Source: Actinomycetales bacterium
GTDB lineage: Bacteria; Actinomycetota; Actinomycetes; Actinomycetales; Microbacteriaceae
Direction: 5' to 3'
DNA: 64,000 bases
Assembly (NCBI GenBank): GCA_017308515.1
Contig: JAFKEN010000006.1
Span: forward strand, 354,479 to 418,478
The position numbers and the translations under genes were made by a program. Positions 13,538 to 21,303 of this stretch are shown piece by piece; within the stretch, counting starts at the first letter, position 1, and each line of letters begins with the position of its first letter. The notes under the pieces were generated by a model, which had not been told where the DNA came from, did no database searches, and saw only the letters and a list, made by a program, of their open reading frames with translations.

Positions 13538-15460
13538 TCAGCGCGAGGCGCGGTTGCGGCCGTCGCGCTTGGCGCGGTACATCGCGGCGTCGGCGGCCTC
13601 GAGCAGCTGCCCGCCGGTGAGAGCCGAGCGCACCTCGACGACGCCGCACGAGGCGGTCACGGTGAGCCGCCCGGCGATCGCCGAGCGGATCGGCCGCCCG
13701 ATCGCCGTGATGAGCCGCTCGGCGATCGCGAGCGCCTCGTGCTCGTCGACATCGGCGCAGAGCACGACGAACTCGTCGCCCCCCAGCCGCACCGGCTCGT
13801 CGCCCGCGCGGCAGGTGTCGCGGATCCGCTGCGCCACCGTGAGCAGCACCTCGTCGCCGACCTCGTGGCCGTGCCGGTCGTTGATCGACTTGAAGTCGTC
13901 GAGGTCGAGGAACAGCAGCGCGCCGGTCGCGGGGGTCTCGAGGCGCTCGTCGAGGAAGCGGCGGTTGCGCAGGCCGGTCAGCGGGTCGATGTCGGCGAGC
14001 TCCGCGCGGCGCACCTCCTCGCGGCGGAACAGCACGTCGTCGAGCTCGCGGCCCAGGTCGGCCGCCTCGTCGACCAGCTCGCCCCAGGGCTGCGCCGTGT
14101 CGCTCACGCTCTGCTTCCACTCCGCGAACGAGCGGCGCGGCGAGAGCGCGGTGTCGCGGTTGGCGTCGCCCAGGTCACCCAACCAGCGCACCACCCGGCC
14201 GGCCTCGCGCCGCAGTAGCACGAGCGTGCCGCGGTTGTCGGCGAGCGGCACCGCGAGCAGTCCCGCGAAACCGGGCAGCGCCGCGGCGAGCGCGGGGTGG
14301 GTCGCGGCGAGCGAGTCGGTGGCGAGGGCGGCGCCGGCGATCTCGGCCACGACGTCCGCGGGATCCGTCGCCCCGAGGTCGCCACGCGCGCGGGTGACGC
14401 CGTCGAGCTGCGCGATCGCGGCATCCGCGGGCACGAGGTCGAGGATCGTCGTGCGCCCGGTGAGCAGCGTGTCGAGCACGTCGCCCGAGGCGGCCAGCGG
14501 CGCGAGCAGCGCGGTGCGGGCCTCGCGCACGGCGATCGCCCGGCTCAGCCGCTCGATCGCCTGCAGCGAGACGAGCTGGAGGGTCAGCTGCCCCGCGAGC
14601 ACCTCGAGCGCGCGGCGCAGCAGCACCGGGATGCGGCGCTGCTCCCGGTGCGCGCACGTCACCATCCCGATGAGGCGGCCCTCGGAGATCAGCGAGAGCG
14701 ACACCGTGGAAGCCTGGCCCATGTTGCGCATGTACTGCAGGTGGTGCGGCGAGACCGCGCGCAGCTCGCCGAGGCTGAGGTCGAGGGGCGGCTCGGCCGG
14801 GTCGAGGGTCAGCAGCGGCGTGCCCGCGTCCTCGGTGTCGACGATCGCACGCGAGACCTTCGTCAGGTAGAGCCGTCGCGCCTGCGCGGGGATGTCGGAG
14901 GCGGGGAAGTGCAGCCCGAGGTAGGGGGTCACGTCGTCGGCGCGCGCCTCGGCGACCACCTCGCCGTGCCCGTCGTCGTGGAAGTGGTAGAGCATCACGT
15001 GGTCGAAGCCGGTGACCCGCCGGATCTCCTCCACGGTCTCGGCACGCACCGCGGCGACCTCCGTCAACCGCCCCAGACGCTGGATGGCGCCCACCACGGA
15101 GGTGCGGGCGAACTCCATCGAGGCCACCGCCGGTTCGAGCTCGACGATCGCCCGGTCGGCGACGTGGTGCACGATCGCGTCCCACGCGGAGCCCAGCAGC
15201 TCGACCCGCACCGGGTCGACGTGCGAGCCGGAGGCGACGCACCACTCGAGGGTCGGGCTCCCCAGCTCGGTGAGCGGCCGGCCCAGCCATTCGCGGGCGT
15301 TCGCGCTCGCGACGTTGATGACCGAGCTGATGACGTCGATGCCGAGCAGGATGCCGTGCGACTGGATGCGCCCCGGCAGGTGGATCGGTTCGACGGCGCA
15401 TTCCGCAGCACGCAGCAGCTCGCCGCGGGCATGCTCGGCGACTGCGGAATCGTCGGTCAT
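13538..15460 (-). CDS. Bacteriophytochrome diguanylate cyclase
   Basis: 640 residues. The photosensory core is complete: a PAS domain with Cys21 in AAECAVEPIHLPGRIQSHG, the usual biliverdin attachment Cys of bacteriophytochromes; a GAF domain with PASDIP (186-191) and SPHHLQYMRNMG (conserved His 239/240 and Tyr243); then a PHY region. The C-terminal GGDEF domain has an intact LGGDEF (560-564) and an I-site RxxD (R551-D554). It should therefore make c-di-GMP under red/far-red control, cytosolic. Heme oxygenase for biliverdin is not in this window. The start ATG 15460 follows TACCCT by 6 nt (leaderless). Confidence 0.9.
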   Translation of the reverse strand: MTDDSAVAEHARGELLRAAECAVEPIHLPGRIQSHGILLGIDVISSVINVASANAREWLGRPLTELGSPTLEWCVASGSHVDPVRVELLGSAWDAIVHHVADRAIVELEPAVASMEFARTSVVGAIQRLGRLTEVAAVRAETVEEIRRVTGFDHVMLYHFHDDGHGEVVAEARADDVTPYLGLHFPASDIPAQARRLYLTKVSRAIVDTEDAGTPLLTLDPAEPPLDLSLGELRAVSPHHLQYMRNMGQASTVSLSLISEGRLIGMVTCAHREQRRIPVLLRRALEVLAGQLTLQLVSLQAIERLSRAIAVREARTALLAPLAASGDVLDTLLTGRTTILDLVPADAAIAQLDGVTRARGDLGATDPADVVAEIAGAALATDSLAATHPALAAALPGFAGLLAVPLADNRGTLVLLRREAGRVVRWLGDLGDANRDTALSPRRSFAEWKQSVSDTAQPWGELVDEAADLGRELDDVLFRREEVRRAELADIDPLTGLRNRRFLDERLETPATGALLFLDLDDFKSINDRHGHEVGDEVLLTVAQRIRDTCRAGDEPVRLGGDEFVVLCADVDEHEALAIAERLITAIGRPIRSAIAGRLTVTASCGVVEVRSALTGGQLLEAADAAMYRAKRDGRNRASR

Positions 15461-15530
15461 ATCCGGAGGGTACGGTCGCCGGGAATCCGGCGAAACGGGT
15501 TGATTTCGGCCCTGACGCCAGCTACGCCGG

Positions 15531-15833
15531 TTACGGCGCGGCCGGTTCCGGCACGATCTGCAGACCGCCGGGCGAGTTCGCCGACTTCGTGAGGGCGTCG
15601 ATCCAGCGCGGGTTGATGGCGGGCGGCTTGCTGCCGAAGTAGTCGAAGGTGAGCGGGATGGTGGGTGCGATCCAGATCGAGGTGCGCCCGAATCCGCTGC
15701 GGTCGGAGTCGTGCCAGGTGAAGGAGAACTGCTCGCCGCGCCGCAGCTTGCCCCAGATGACCACCTGGAGGTGGGCGAGCACGCGGTCGTCGAGCGTCGT
15801 GACGAGGCGGGAGTCGTAGGTGAGGGTGCCCAC
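15531..15833 (-). CDS. DUF7882-like small protein, copy 1
   Basis: 100 residues from GTG 15833; TAGGCT ends 7 nt before the start (leaderless). Conserved features shared with the copy at 17117: an N-terminal G-x-L/F-x-Y, TLDDRVLAHLQVVIWGKLRRGEQFSF, an IWI strand, and the end block WIDALTKSANSPGGLQIVPEP. In databases such proteins are often mislabelled ATP-dependent DNA ligase; they are far too short for that. Function unknown. It flanks the EAL gene divergently. Confidence 0.7.
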   Translation of the reverse strand: MGTLTYDSRLVTTLDDRVLAHLQVVIWGKLRRGEQFSFTWHDSDRSGFGRTSIWIAPTIPLTFDYFGSKPPAINPRWIDALTKSANSPGGLQIVPEPAAP

Positions 15834-15954
15834 GGGGAGGAGCCTAACCGGCGCAGGGCGGGTCGACGGAACCGGCCGGGGCGGGCAGTATACGCACGGA
15901 GCCGATCCGCGCAAGGGGGCCGGCCCGCGCGCCTCGGAGGAGTGAAGTAGAGAC

Positions 15955-16743
15955 GTGACCCTCCTGGATGACGACCTGCGACGCGCGGTGCGCGGCGGTG
16001 CGATCACCGCCGCCTACCAGCCGCAGATCGACCTCGCCGAGGGTCGGATGGTGAGCGCGGAGGTGCTCGCCCGGTGGGACGACCCGCAGCGCGGCCCGGT
16101 GCCGCCGCTGGAGTTCATCCCCGTCGCCGAGCGCAGCGAGATCATCCACGACCTCGGTCGCACGATGCTCGACGCGGGCTTCGACGCCGCGCGCGCCTGG
16201 TCGACCGCTCGCCGCCCGATCGAGGTGTCGGTCAACGTCTCGGTCGTGCAGCTCGTCGACCGCGCCTTCGACGACGAGGTGGCCCGCCGGCTCGAGAGCG
16301 CCGCGCTGCCGCCGGGTTCGGTGACCCTCGAGATCACCGAGACCCACTCGATCTTCGAGCTGCCCGGCATCGCTCAGCGGCTCGAGCTGCTGCACGCGCT
16401 CGGCGCCGAGATCTCCATCGACGACGTCGGCACCGGCTTCGCGCCGGTCGAGCGCATCGACGAGCTGCCGGTCTCCGAGCTCAAGATCGACCGCTCGATC
16501 GTGCAGGATCCCACCGCGGCCGCCGAGGCCACGATGGCGCGCATCATCGGCTTCGCCCACGATCGCGGCATCCGCGTCGTCGGCGAGGGGGTGGAGACTC
16601 CCGAGCACCGCGACCGGCTGATCCGGCTCGCGTGCGACCGCGGGCAGGGGTTCCTGTTCGGCTACCCGATGCCGCGCGACGAGATCGACGCGATCATCGC
16701 GGGGCTGGACCCCGTGACCGGCGAGCTGCCGGTCGTCGGCTGA
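15955..16743 (+). CDS. EAL-domain c-di-GMP phosphodiesterase
   Basis: 262 residues from GTG 15955 (GGAGGAG 11-12 nt upstream). It is a stand-alone EAL domain. The motif is EVLAR rather than EALxR but keeps the metal-binding Glu and the Leu. VNVS, LEITET, DDVGTG (for DDFGTG), LKID, GEGVET and GQGFLFGYPMP are all present, so the metal and base residues of an active enzyme are in place. It should hydrolyse c-di-GMP to pGpG, opposing the two GGDEF proteins nearby. No sensor domain or membrane segment, so control must come from expression or a partner. Confidence 0.88.
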   Translation: MTLLDDDLRRAVRGGAITAAYQPQIDLAEGRMVSAEVLARWDDPQRGPVPPLEFIPVAERSEIIHDLGRTMLDAGFDAARAWSTARRPIEVSVNVSVVQLVDRAFDDEVARRLESAALPPGSVTLEITETHSIFELPGIAQRLELLHALGAEISIDDVGTGFAPVERIDELPVSELKIDRSIVQDPTAAAEATMARIIGFAHDRGIRVVGEGVETPEHRDRLIRLACDRGQGFLFGYPMPRDEIDAIIAGLDPVTGELPVVG

Positions 16744-16806
16744 GCCGCCGATCCGCCTGGTCGGCCCGGCCCGCCCGGCGGCTGAGTCGGCACCTCGGAG
16801 GTCGAG

Positions 16807-17061
16807 TCAGAGGTCGAGCACGTCGGGCGTGCCGGCGACGTCGGCCTCGCCCTGCTGGTCGCCGACCTCGATCTGCGACCAGGTCACCGGCATGCCCGGC
16901 GAGAACAGCACCTCGAGGCCCGGGCCGCCGCGCAGCGGCGGGATGGTGACGTAGCCGCCGCCGGCCCGGATCGCCTCCAGGATCTGCTGCTTGAGCTCGA
17001 CGACGGGGTCGGGCAGGAAGTAGTCGCGACCGTCGACGGTGAGGCGGTGGATGAGCGCCAC
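16807..17061 (-). CDS. Small hypothetical protein
   Basis: 84 residues from GTG 17061, with GGGAGG 7 nt upstream; ATG 17067 is possible but too close to that box. MALIHRLTVDGRDYFLP is followed by a helix (VVELKQQILEAIRAGGG), YVTIPPLRGG and LEVLFSPGMPVTWSQIEV, suggesting a small alpha/beta fold. The tail is acidic. It diverges from the DUF7882-like gene at 17117. I recognise similar unnamed actinobacterial proteins but no function. Confidence 0.6.
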   Translation of the reverse strand: MALIHRLTVDGRDYFLPDPVVELKQQILEAIRAGGGYVTIPPLRGGPGLEVLFSPGMPVTWSQIEVGDQQGEADVAGTPDVLDL

Positions 17062-17116
17062 GGGCATCCCTCCCGCGCGGGGGTCTCCCGCGCGCTCACC
17101 TAGTATGACAACCACC

Positions 17117-17410
17117 ATGGGACGGTTCCGGTACGGGCCCCGCGGCGACGGGTTCGCACTCGACGACCGCACGCTCGCCCACCTCGAGATCGTGACCCTC
17201 GCCAAGCTGCGACGGCACGAGCCCTTCGCGCTGTCGCTGCCCGGCGAGGGCGCCGCGCGCACGACCGTCTGGATCAACGACTCGAGCGAACTCGTGTTCG
17301 AGTTCGACGGCGAGCCCGGCGCGCCCAACCGCGCCTGGCTCGACGAGCTCATCGACTCGGCGAACTCGCCGGCGGGGCTGCGATTGAGCCCCGAACCGCG
17401 GGCCGACTAG
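17117..17410 (+). CDS. DUF7882-like small protein, copy 2
   Basis: 97 residues, ATG 17117 (ATG 17105 also in frame). It is clearly paralogous to the 15531-15833 gene: FALDDRTLAHLEIVTLAKLRRHEPFAL, TTVWIN and LIDSANSPAGLRLSPEP align without large gaps. TAGTAT at 17101-17106 is a probable -10. The two copies bracket the EAL gene in opposite orientation. Confidence 0.72.
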   Translation: MGRFRYGPRGDGFALDDRTLAHLEIVTLAKLRRHEPFALSLPGEGAARTTVWINDSSELVFEFDGEPGAPNRAWLDELIDSANSPAGLRLSPEPRAD

Positions 17411-17420
17411 CGCGCTCGGA

Positions 17421-18395
17421 CTACCGGCGGGGGCCCGGTTCCTCGCTCCGCACCCGCTCGGCATGGAACGCCGTCTGCCGCAGGGCCGAACCGAGGTAGA
17501 AGCCGGCGAGCGCCGCGAAGCCCTGGGTCCAGGTGAGGCGCGACGCGATCTCCCAGATCGTCGCCTCGGGATCCCCGGCGAGCACCGCCGCGACCTCGTC
17601 GCTGCGCCGCTGGTGGTGCGCCGCGGTCTCGGCGGCGCGCTCCGCGAGCCCGCGGAAGCGGAAGCCGTGGCCGGGCAGCACCTCGAGGTCGCCGAGCCCC
17701 GCGAGCCGGTCGAGGCTCGCGAGATGCTCCTCGACCGGGCTACCCGCGTGCGGGCCGCCGAGCGCGAGTCCCGCGACGATCGTCGGCAGCAGCTCGTCGC
17801 CGGTCAGCAGCAGTCCGCGCTCCTCGTCGAGCAGGCAGATCGAGCCGGCGGTGTGGCCGGGAGTCGCGAGCACCCGCCAGCGGCCGACGCGGTCTCCCTC
17901 GGCGAGGGTCCGGTCGGCGACGGTCACGGTCGGCGGCCGACGCGGGCCCGCCAGCAGCTCGGCGCGCTGCGACTCGGGCACGCCCCAGTCGGCGAGCAGC
18001 TCCCGCGTCGGCGCCCGGTCGAGCGGCGCCGCCGCGGCCGCCGCGTCGGCGGCGTGCAGCACGATCGGGGCGCCGCTGCGCTCGCGCAGGTCGGCCGCGC
18101 CGCCCAGATGGTCGGGATGCAGGTGCGTCGCCACGATCGACCGCACGTCGTGCACGGCTCGGCCCGCGAGGGTGAGAGCCGCGTCGAGCGCGCGCCGGGC
18201 CGCCTCGCCCGGCAGGCCGGGATCCACGACGTCGACCGCGTCGCCGTCGAGCAGGAGGTAGGCGAACGAGGAGGGCATGCCGGGGGAGTCCATCGGCACC
18301 GCGACGGCGACGACGTCGTCGGCGACCCACTCGGGCTCCGCCGCACGCCCCGCCTCCCACGCGGCGCGCTGGGCGGGGCTCGTCGCGTGGATCAC
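17421..18395 (-). CDS. MBL-fold metallo-hydrolase
   Basis: 324 residues from GTG 18395 (CAGGAT 6 nt upstream, AGGA nearby). The metallo-beta-lactamase fold is complete: THLHPDHLGG (H91, H93, D95, H96), VLATPGHTAGS, LLTGDELLP and LPGHGFRFRG supply the two-metal site. The C terminus, from about 255, is a helical winged-helix-like extension (EVAAVLAGDPEATIWEIASRL), as in LACTB2/glyoxalase-II-like hydrolases. Likely a thioester, lactone or nucleic-acid hydrolase; substrate not determinable. Confidence 0.83.
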   Translation of the reverse strand: MIHATSPAQRAAWEAGRAAEPEWVADDVVAVAVPMDSPGMPSSFAYLLLDGDAVDVVDPGLPGEAARRALDAALTLAGRAVHDVRSIVATHLHPDHLGGAADLRERSGAPIVLHAADAAAAAAPLDRAPTRELLADWGVPESQRAELLAGPRRPPTVTVADRTLAEGDRVGRWRVLATPGHTAGSICLLDEERGLLLTGDELLPTIVAGLALGGPHAGSPVEEHLASLDRLAGLGDLEVLPGHGFRFRGLAERAAETAAHHQRRSDEVAAVLAGDPEATIWEIASRLTWTQGFAALAGFYLGSALRQTAFHAERVRSEEPGPRR

Positions 18396-18562
18396 CCGAC
18401 CATCCTGCCCGGCGCGGTGCGTCGCCGCCGGGCTCGTCGGGCGCGTGCCGCCCACCCGGGACGCCCCCGCACGCCCGGCGGGACCTTCGCCCCTGACCCG
18501 CGCTCGCCGCCCGCGCAGACTGGAACCGTCAGCCCCGGGCACCGCCGGCACAGGAGGTCGCG

Positions 18563-19048
18563 ATGATCAGCACCATCGACCCCGGCACCGTCGTCACGCC
18601 CGAGGGGGTCGTCTCGCCGATCCTCGCGGCGCTCGCGGTCCGCGAGGCCCTCGATCGGTCCCCCGCGCTCGACGCGACCGACCTCGTCGTCACGCCGACC
18701 GGGCCCACCCTGGTGCTCGCCGGCACCGTGCGTCACCACGCCGACCGGCTCGCGGCCCGTCAGCTCGCCCGGCTCGCGGCGACCGGCCTGCCCGTCGACG
18801 AGCGCATCCGCGTCGAGACCCGCATCGGACCGCGCGCGGAAGATCGCGACACGGCCGCCGAGGTCGCGCGTCGGCTGGCGGAGGCGGGCTACCCGCTGCC
18901 GGGCGTCGAGGTGGATCACCGCGTCGCCCACCTGCGCGGCGCCGTGCCCAGTTGGTGCGCGCGCTGCACGGTGCGCCACATCGTGGAGACCACGCCCGGC
19001 GTCGACGTGGTCGACGAGCGGCTGACCGTCACCGGCGGCGCGGTCTGA
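18563..19048 (+). CDS. BON-like hypothetical protein
   Basis: 161 residues, ATG 18563 with a strong AGGAGG box 5 nt upstream. The sequence alternates helices and strands (LAALAVREALDRSPALDATDLVVTPTGPTLVLAGTVRHHADRLAARQLARLA), reminiscent of two BON-like repeats, a fold often found in membrane- or envelope-associated proteins. There is no signal peptide. Two cysteines (CARC) sit near residue 132. The assignment is by pattern only. Confidence 0.5.
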   Translation: MISTIDPGTVVTPEGVVSPILAALAVREALDRSPALDATDLVVTPTGPTLVLAGTVRHHADRLAARQLARLAATGLPVDERIRVETRIGPRAEDRDTAAEVARRLAEAGYPLPGVEVDHRVAHLRGAVPSWCARCTVRHIVETTPGVDVVDERLTVTGGAV

Positions 19049-19112
19049 CCCGCGGGCCGGCGCGCCCGCGCCGCCGGAGCCTCGGTGCGCCGCGGGGTGC
19101 CAGAATGCCGCC

Positions 19113-19760
19113 ATGGCGATCCGACGAGGGCTCGGCGTGCTGCACGCGGTGTTCGGGCTGTTCCTGCTCTACGACATCGGCTGGCAGATCAGCGATCAGA
19201 TCGCGAACGGCGAGTTCGTGCCCGAGCATTACTTCGTCTACTTCACGAACCTGACGACGATCGGCACCGGCATCGTGCTCGTCGTGACGGGCATCTCGAT
19301 GCTGGTGCGGGCGCGCGACTCCGACCTGCTCACCGCGATCGCCTGGGCGGTCGTGCCGTGCTCCGCGGTCACCGGCGTCGTCTACAACTACACGCTGCGC
19401 GGCGACACCCCGATGGGCGTCGACTGGGTCAACGACGTCAACCACGTGATCGCGCCGATCCTCATCGTGCTCGACTGGTTCGTGCTGCGCCTGTTCGATG
19501 TCGGCCGGCCCCGCCTGCCGTGGCGCTCGATCGGGGTCGCGTTCGTGTTCCCCGGGGTGTGGATCCTCTTCACGACGTTCCGCGGGCTCGCCGACGGATT
19601 CTGGCCCTACCCGTTCCTCGACCCGAACACCGGGGGTGGCGTGCCGGAGATCTTCGCGTACGTCGTCGGCATCCTCGTGTTCATCGCGCTCGCCTCGCTC
19701 GCGGGCATCGCGGTCACACGCGCGCGGAACGGGCGGCACGAGGCGGTTCCGGCGCGGTAG
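19113..19760 (+). CDS. Pr6Pr-family six-helix membrane protein
   Basis: 215 residues with six hydrophobic segments. Conserved polar features in the membrane region include YFTNLTTIGT, YNYTLRG, NHVIAPILIVLDW and WPYPFLDPNTGGG, as I remember from Pr6Pr-type membrane proteins of actinobacteria. Function unknown. ATG 19113 lies 6 nt after CAGAAT (leaderless type). Confidence 0.72.
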   Translation: MAIRRGLGVLHAVFGLFLLYDIGWQISDQIANGEFVPEHYFVYFTNLTTIGTGIVLVVTGISMLVRARDSDLLTAIAWAVVPCSAVTGVVYNYTLRGDTPMGVDWVNDVNHVIAPILIVLDWFVLRLFDVGRPRLPWRSIGVAFVFPGVWILFTTFRGLADGFWPYPFLDPNTGGGVPEIFAYVVGILVFIALASLAGIAVTRARNGRHEAVPAR

Positions 19761-19873
19761 CGCCGCGCGCGGAGCCGGCACGGAGGCTCCATTGCCCTGG
19801 CGTTCAGGTTGCGCCAAGGTGAGCACATCGTCCCGCTGTCAACCAGCCTCGGGGGTCGGCGCGTCGAAGAGAT

Positions 19874-20383
19874 GTGAGCGCGGCCGTGAGCGAAGCGACG
19901 GGGGTGGACCTCGACGCCTTCGTCGCGCGCGAGTACCCCAAGGTCGTCGCGGCCGTGGGGCTCATCACCGGCAACCGGCAGGACGCGGCCGATGCCGTGC
20001 AGGACGCTCTCGTGGGCTTCCTGCAGAAGCCGCCGGCGCGTCCGATCGAGAACCTGGCCGCGTGGATCACGGTCGTCGCCTCGAACCGGCTGCGCGACCG
20101 GCAACGCTCCCGCGCGGCCGAGTCGCGAGCTCTCGCGCGGGTCGGACTCGCCGACGAGAGGACCGAGGACGCCCTCGCGGGCCTCGACGTCGACGTCGCG
20201 CGAGCGCTGTCGGAGCTGCCCGAGAAGCAGAAGGAAGTGTGCGTGCTGCACTACCTGCTGGACCAGTCGGTCGAGACGATCGCCGAAGGTCTGGGGGTCA
20301 GCGAGGGCACCGTGAAGACCCAGCTGCACCGCGCCCGCAAGGCGCTCGCGGCGCGACTGGGGAGGGAGGATCACGGTGGCTGA
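19874..20383 (+). CDS. ECF-type RNA polymerase sigma factor
   Basis: 169 residues from GTG 19874. Region 2 is AFVAREYPKVVAAVGLITGNRQDAADAVQDALVGFLQ; region 4 is LSELPEKQKEVCVLHYLLDQSVETIAEGLGVSEGTVKTQLHRARKAL, a full helix-turn-helix. No sigma region 1 or 3, as in ECF factors. Its 3' end overlaps by 8 nt the next gene, which encodes a membrane protein of anti-sigma type, and a large exported protein follows, so the set looks like an envelope-signalling operon. Probably autoregulated; no promoter motif could be fixed by eye. Confidence 0.88.
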   Translation: MSAAVSEATGVDLDAFVAREYPKVVAAVGLITGNRQDAADAVQDALVGFLQKPPARPIENLAAWITVVASNRLRDRQRSRAAESRALARVGLADERTEDALAGLDVDVARALSELPEKQKEVCVLHYLLDQSVETIAEGLGVSEGTVKTQLHRARKALAARLGREDHGG

Positions 20384-21293
20384 GCAGAGCATCGACGACC
20401 TGCTGCGCGACTCGTTCGCGCGCCAGGCGCAGCCGGGTGACTCCGCCGGGGTCGCCGACGTCATCCGTTCGCGGGTGGCGGCGAGCGACCCCGGCATCTC
20501 CGCCGCGTCGTCGACCGCCCCCGGCTGGGGCGGGGCGGGGCTCGGCACCGGGGGTGCGCTGGGCATCCTCATCGGACTGATCGTCGCGGGCGGGGCCCTC
20601 GGCGGGATCCTCGGGGCGAACGGGGTCTTCGGGGCGCCCGTGCACGACGTCTCGCTGCTGCCGCCCTCGAGCGTCGTCGTGGCCACCGCCGACGTCTACG
20701 CCTGCCCCGGCGGCGCGTTCGTCGGGCAGCTGCGCGGCGGCGACCACGTCGTCGCGGTGGCGCGCAGCGACGACTCCGGCATGGTCGGCGTGCGCGACCC
20801 GGGCGAGGTGGGGCGCACCCTCTGGCTGGATGCGGCAGCCCTGCTGCCCGACGCCGGCCAGCCCGCCCTCGCCGCGCTGCCGGTCGCGGGCTGCCCGATC
20901 GCGGTGGACTACGTCGTGCCGGCGCCCGTGGTGCCCGATCAGCCGCAGCCGCAGCAGCCGAACGCGGGGGGTGGTGGCGGCGGCGGGTCGGCGCCGGCGG
21001 CCGACACGACGGCGCCGAGCGTCGGCGGCGGTTCGGTGAATGTGGTCTGCCCGGCCGCCGTCGTGTCTGTCAATGCGTCCGACAACGTCGGGGTCACTCG
21101 AGTGGACATCTCGTACAGCGGCAACGCGCATCCTGGCTCGGGTTCGATGTCGCCGTCCGGCGGTACGTGGACCTTCAGCTACGACTCGTATGCACTGGGC
21201 ACGGGCAACGTCACCTTTGTGATGACTGCGTTCGATGCGGCGGGCAACAAGTCCACGACATCCACGTCGAAGAACATTCAGTGCGTCTTCTGA
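20376..21293 (+). CDS. Putative anti-sigma factor with extracytoplasmic Ig-like domain
   Basis: 305 residues from GTG 20376, preceded by GGAGGGAGGA. A short N-terminal cytoplasmic part (SIDDLLRDSFARQAQPGDSAGVADVIRSRV) may bind the sigma factor; it lacks the zinc HxxxCxxC of ZAS anti-sigmas. One Gly-rich transmembrane helix at about 55-83 leads to an outside region with four Cys, a Pro/Gln/Gly linker (about 188-208), and a C-terminal beta-sandwich ending in FVMTAFDAAGNKS, typical of bacterial Ig-like repeats. The last 260 bp have looser codon use than the rest, suggesting a grafted domain. Assignment rests mainly on position. Confidence 0.6.
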   Translation: MAEQSIDDLLRDSFARQAQPGDSAGVADVIRSRVAASDPGISAASSTAPGWGGAGLGTGGALGILIGLIVAGGALGGILGANGVFGAPVHDVSLLPPSSVVVATADVYACPGGAFVGQLRGGDHVVAVARSDDSGMVGVRDPGEVGRTLWLDAAALLPDAGQPALAALPVAGCPIAVDYVVPAPVVPDQPQPQQPNAGGGGGGGSAPAADTTAPSVGGGSVNVVCPAAVVSVNASDNVGVTRVDISYSGNAHPGSGSMSPSGGTWTFSYDSYALGTGNVTFVMTAFDAAGNKSTTSTSKNIQCVF

Positions 21294-21303
21294 GGCCCCG
21301 ATC

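Noticed and set aside
15531-15833. ATP-dependent DNA ligase call for the DUF7882-like genes
   Set aside because: The proteins are about 100 residues and lack the KxDGxR ligase motif; the label is a known mis-annotation.
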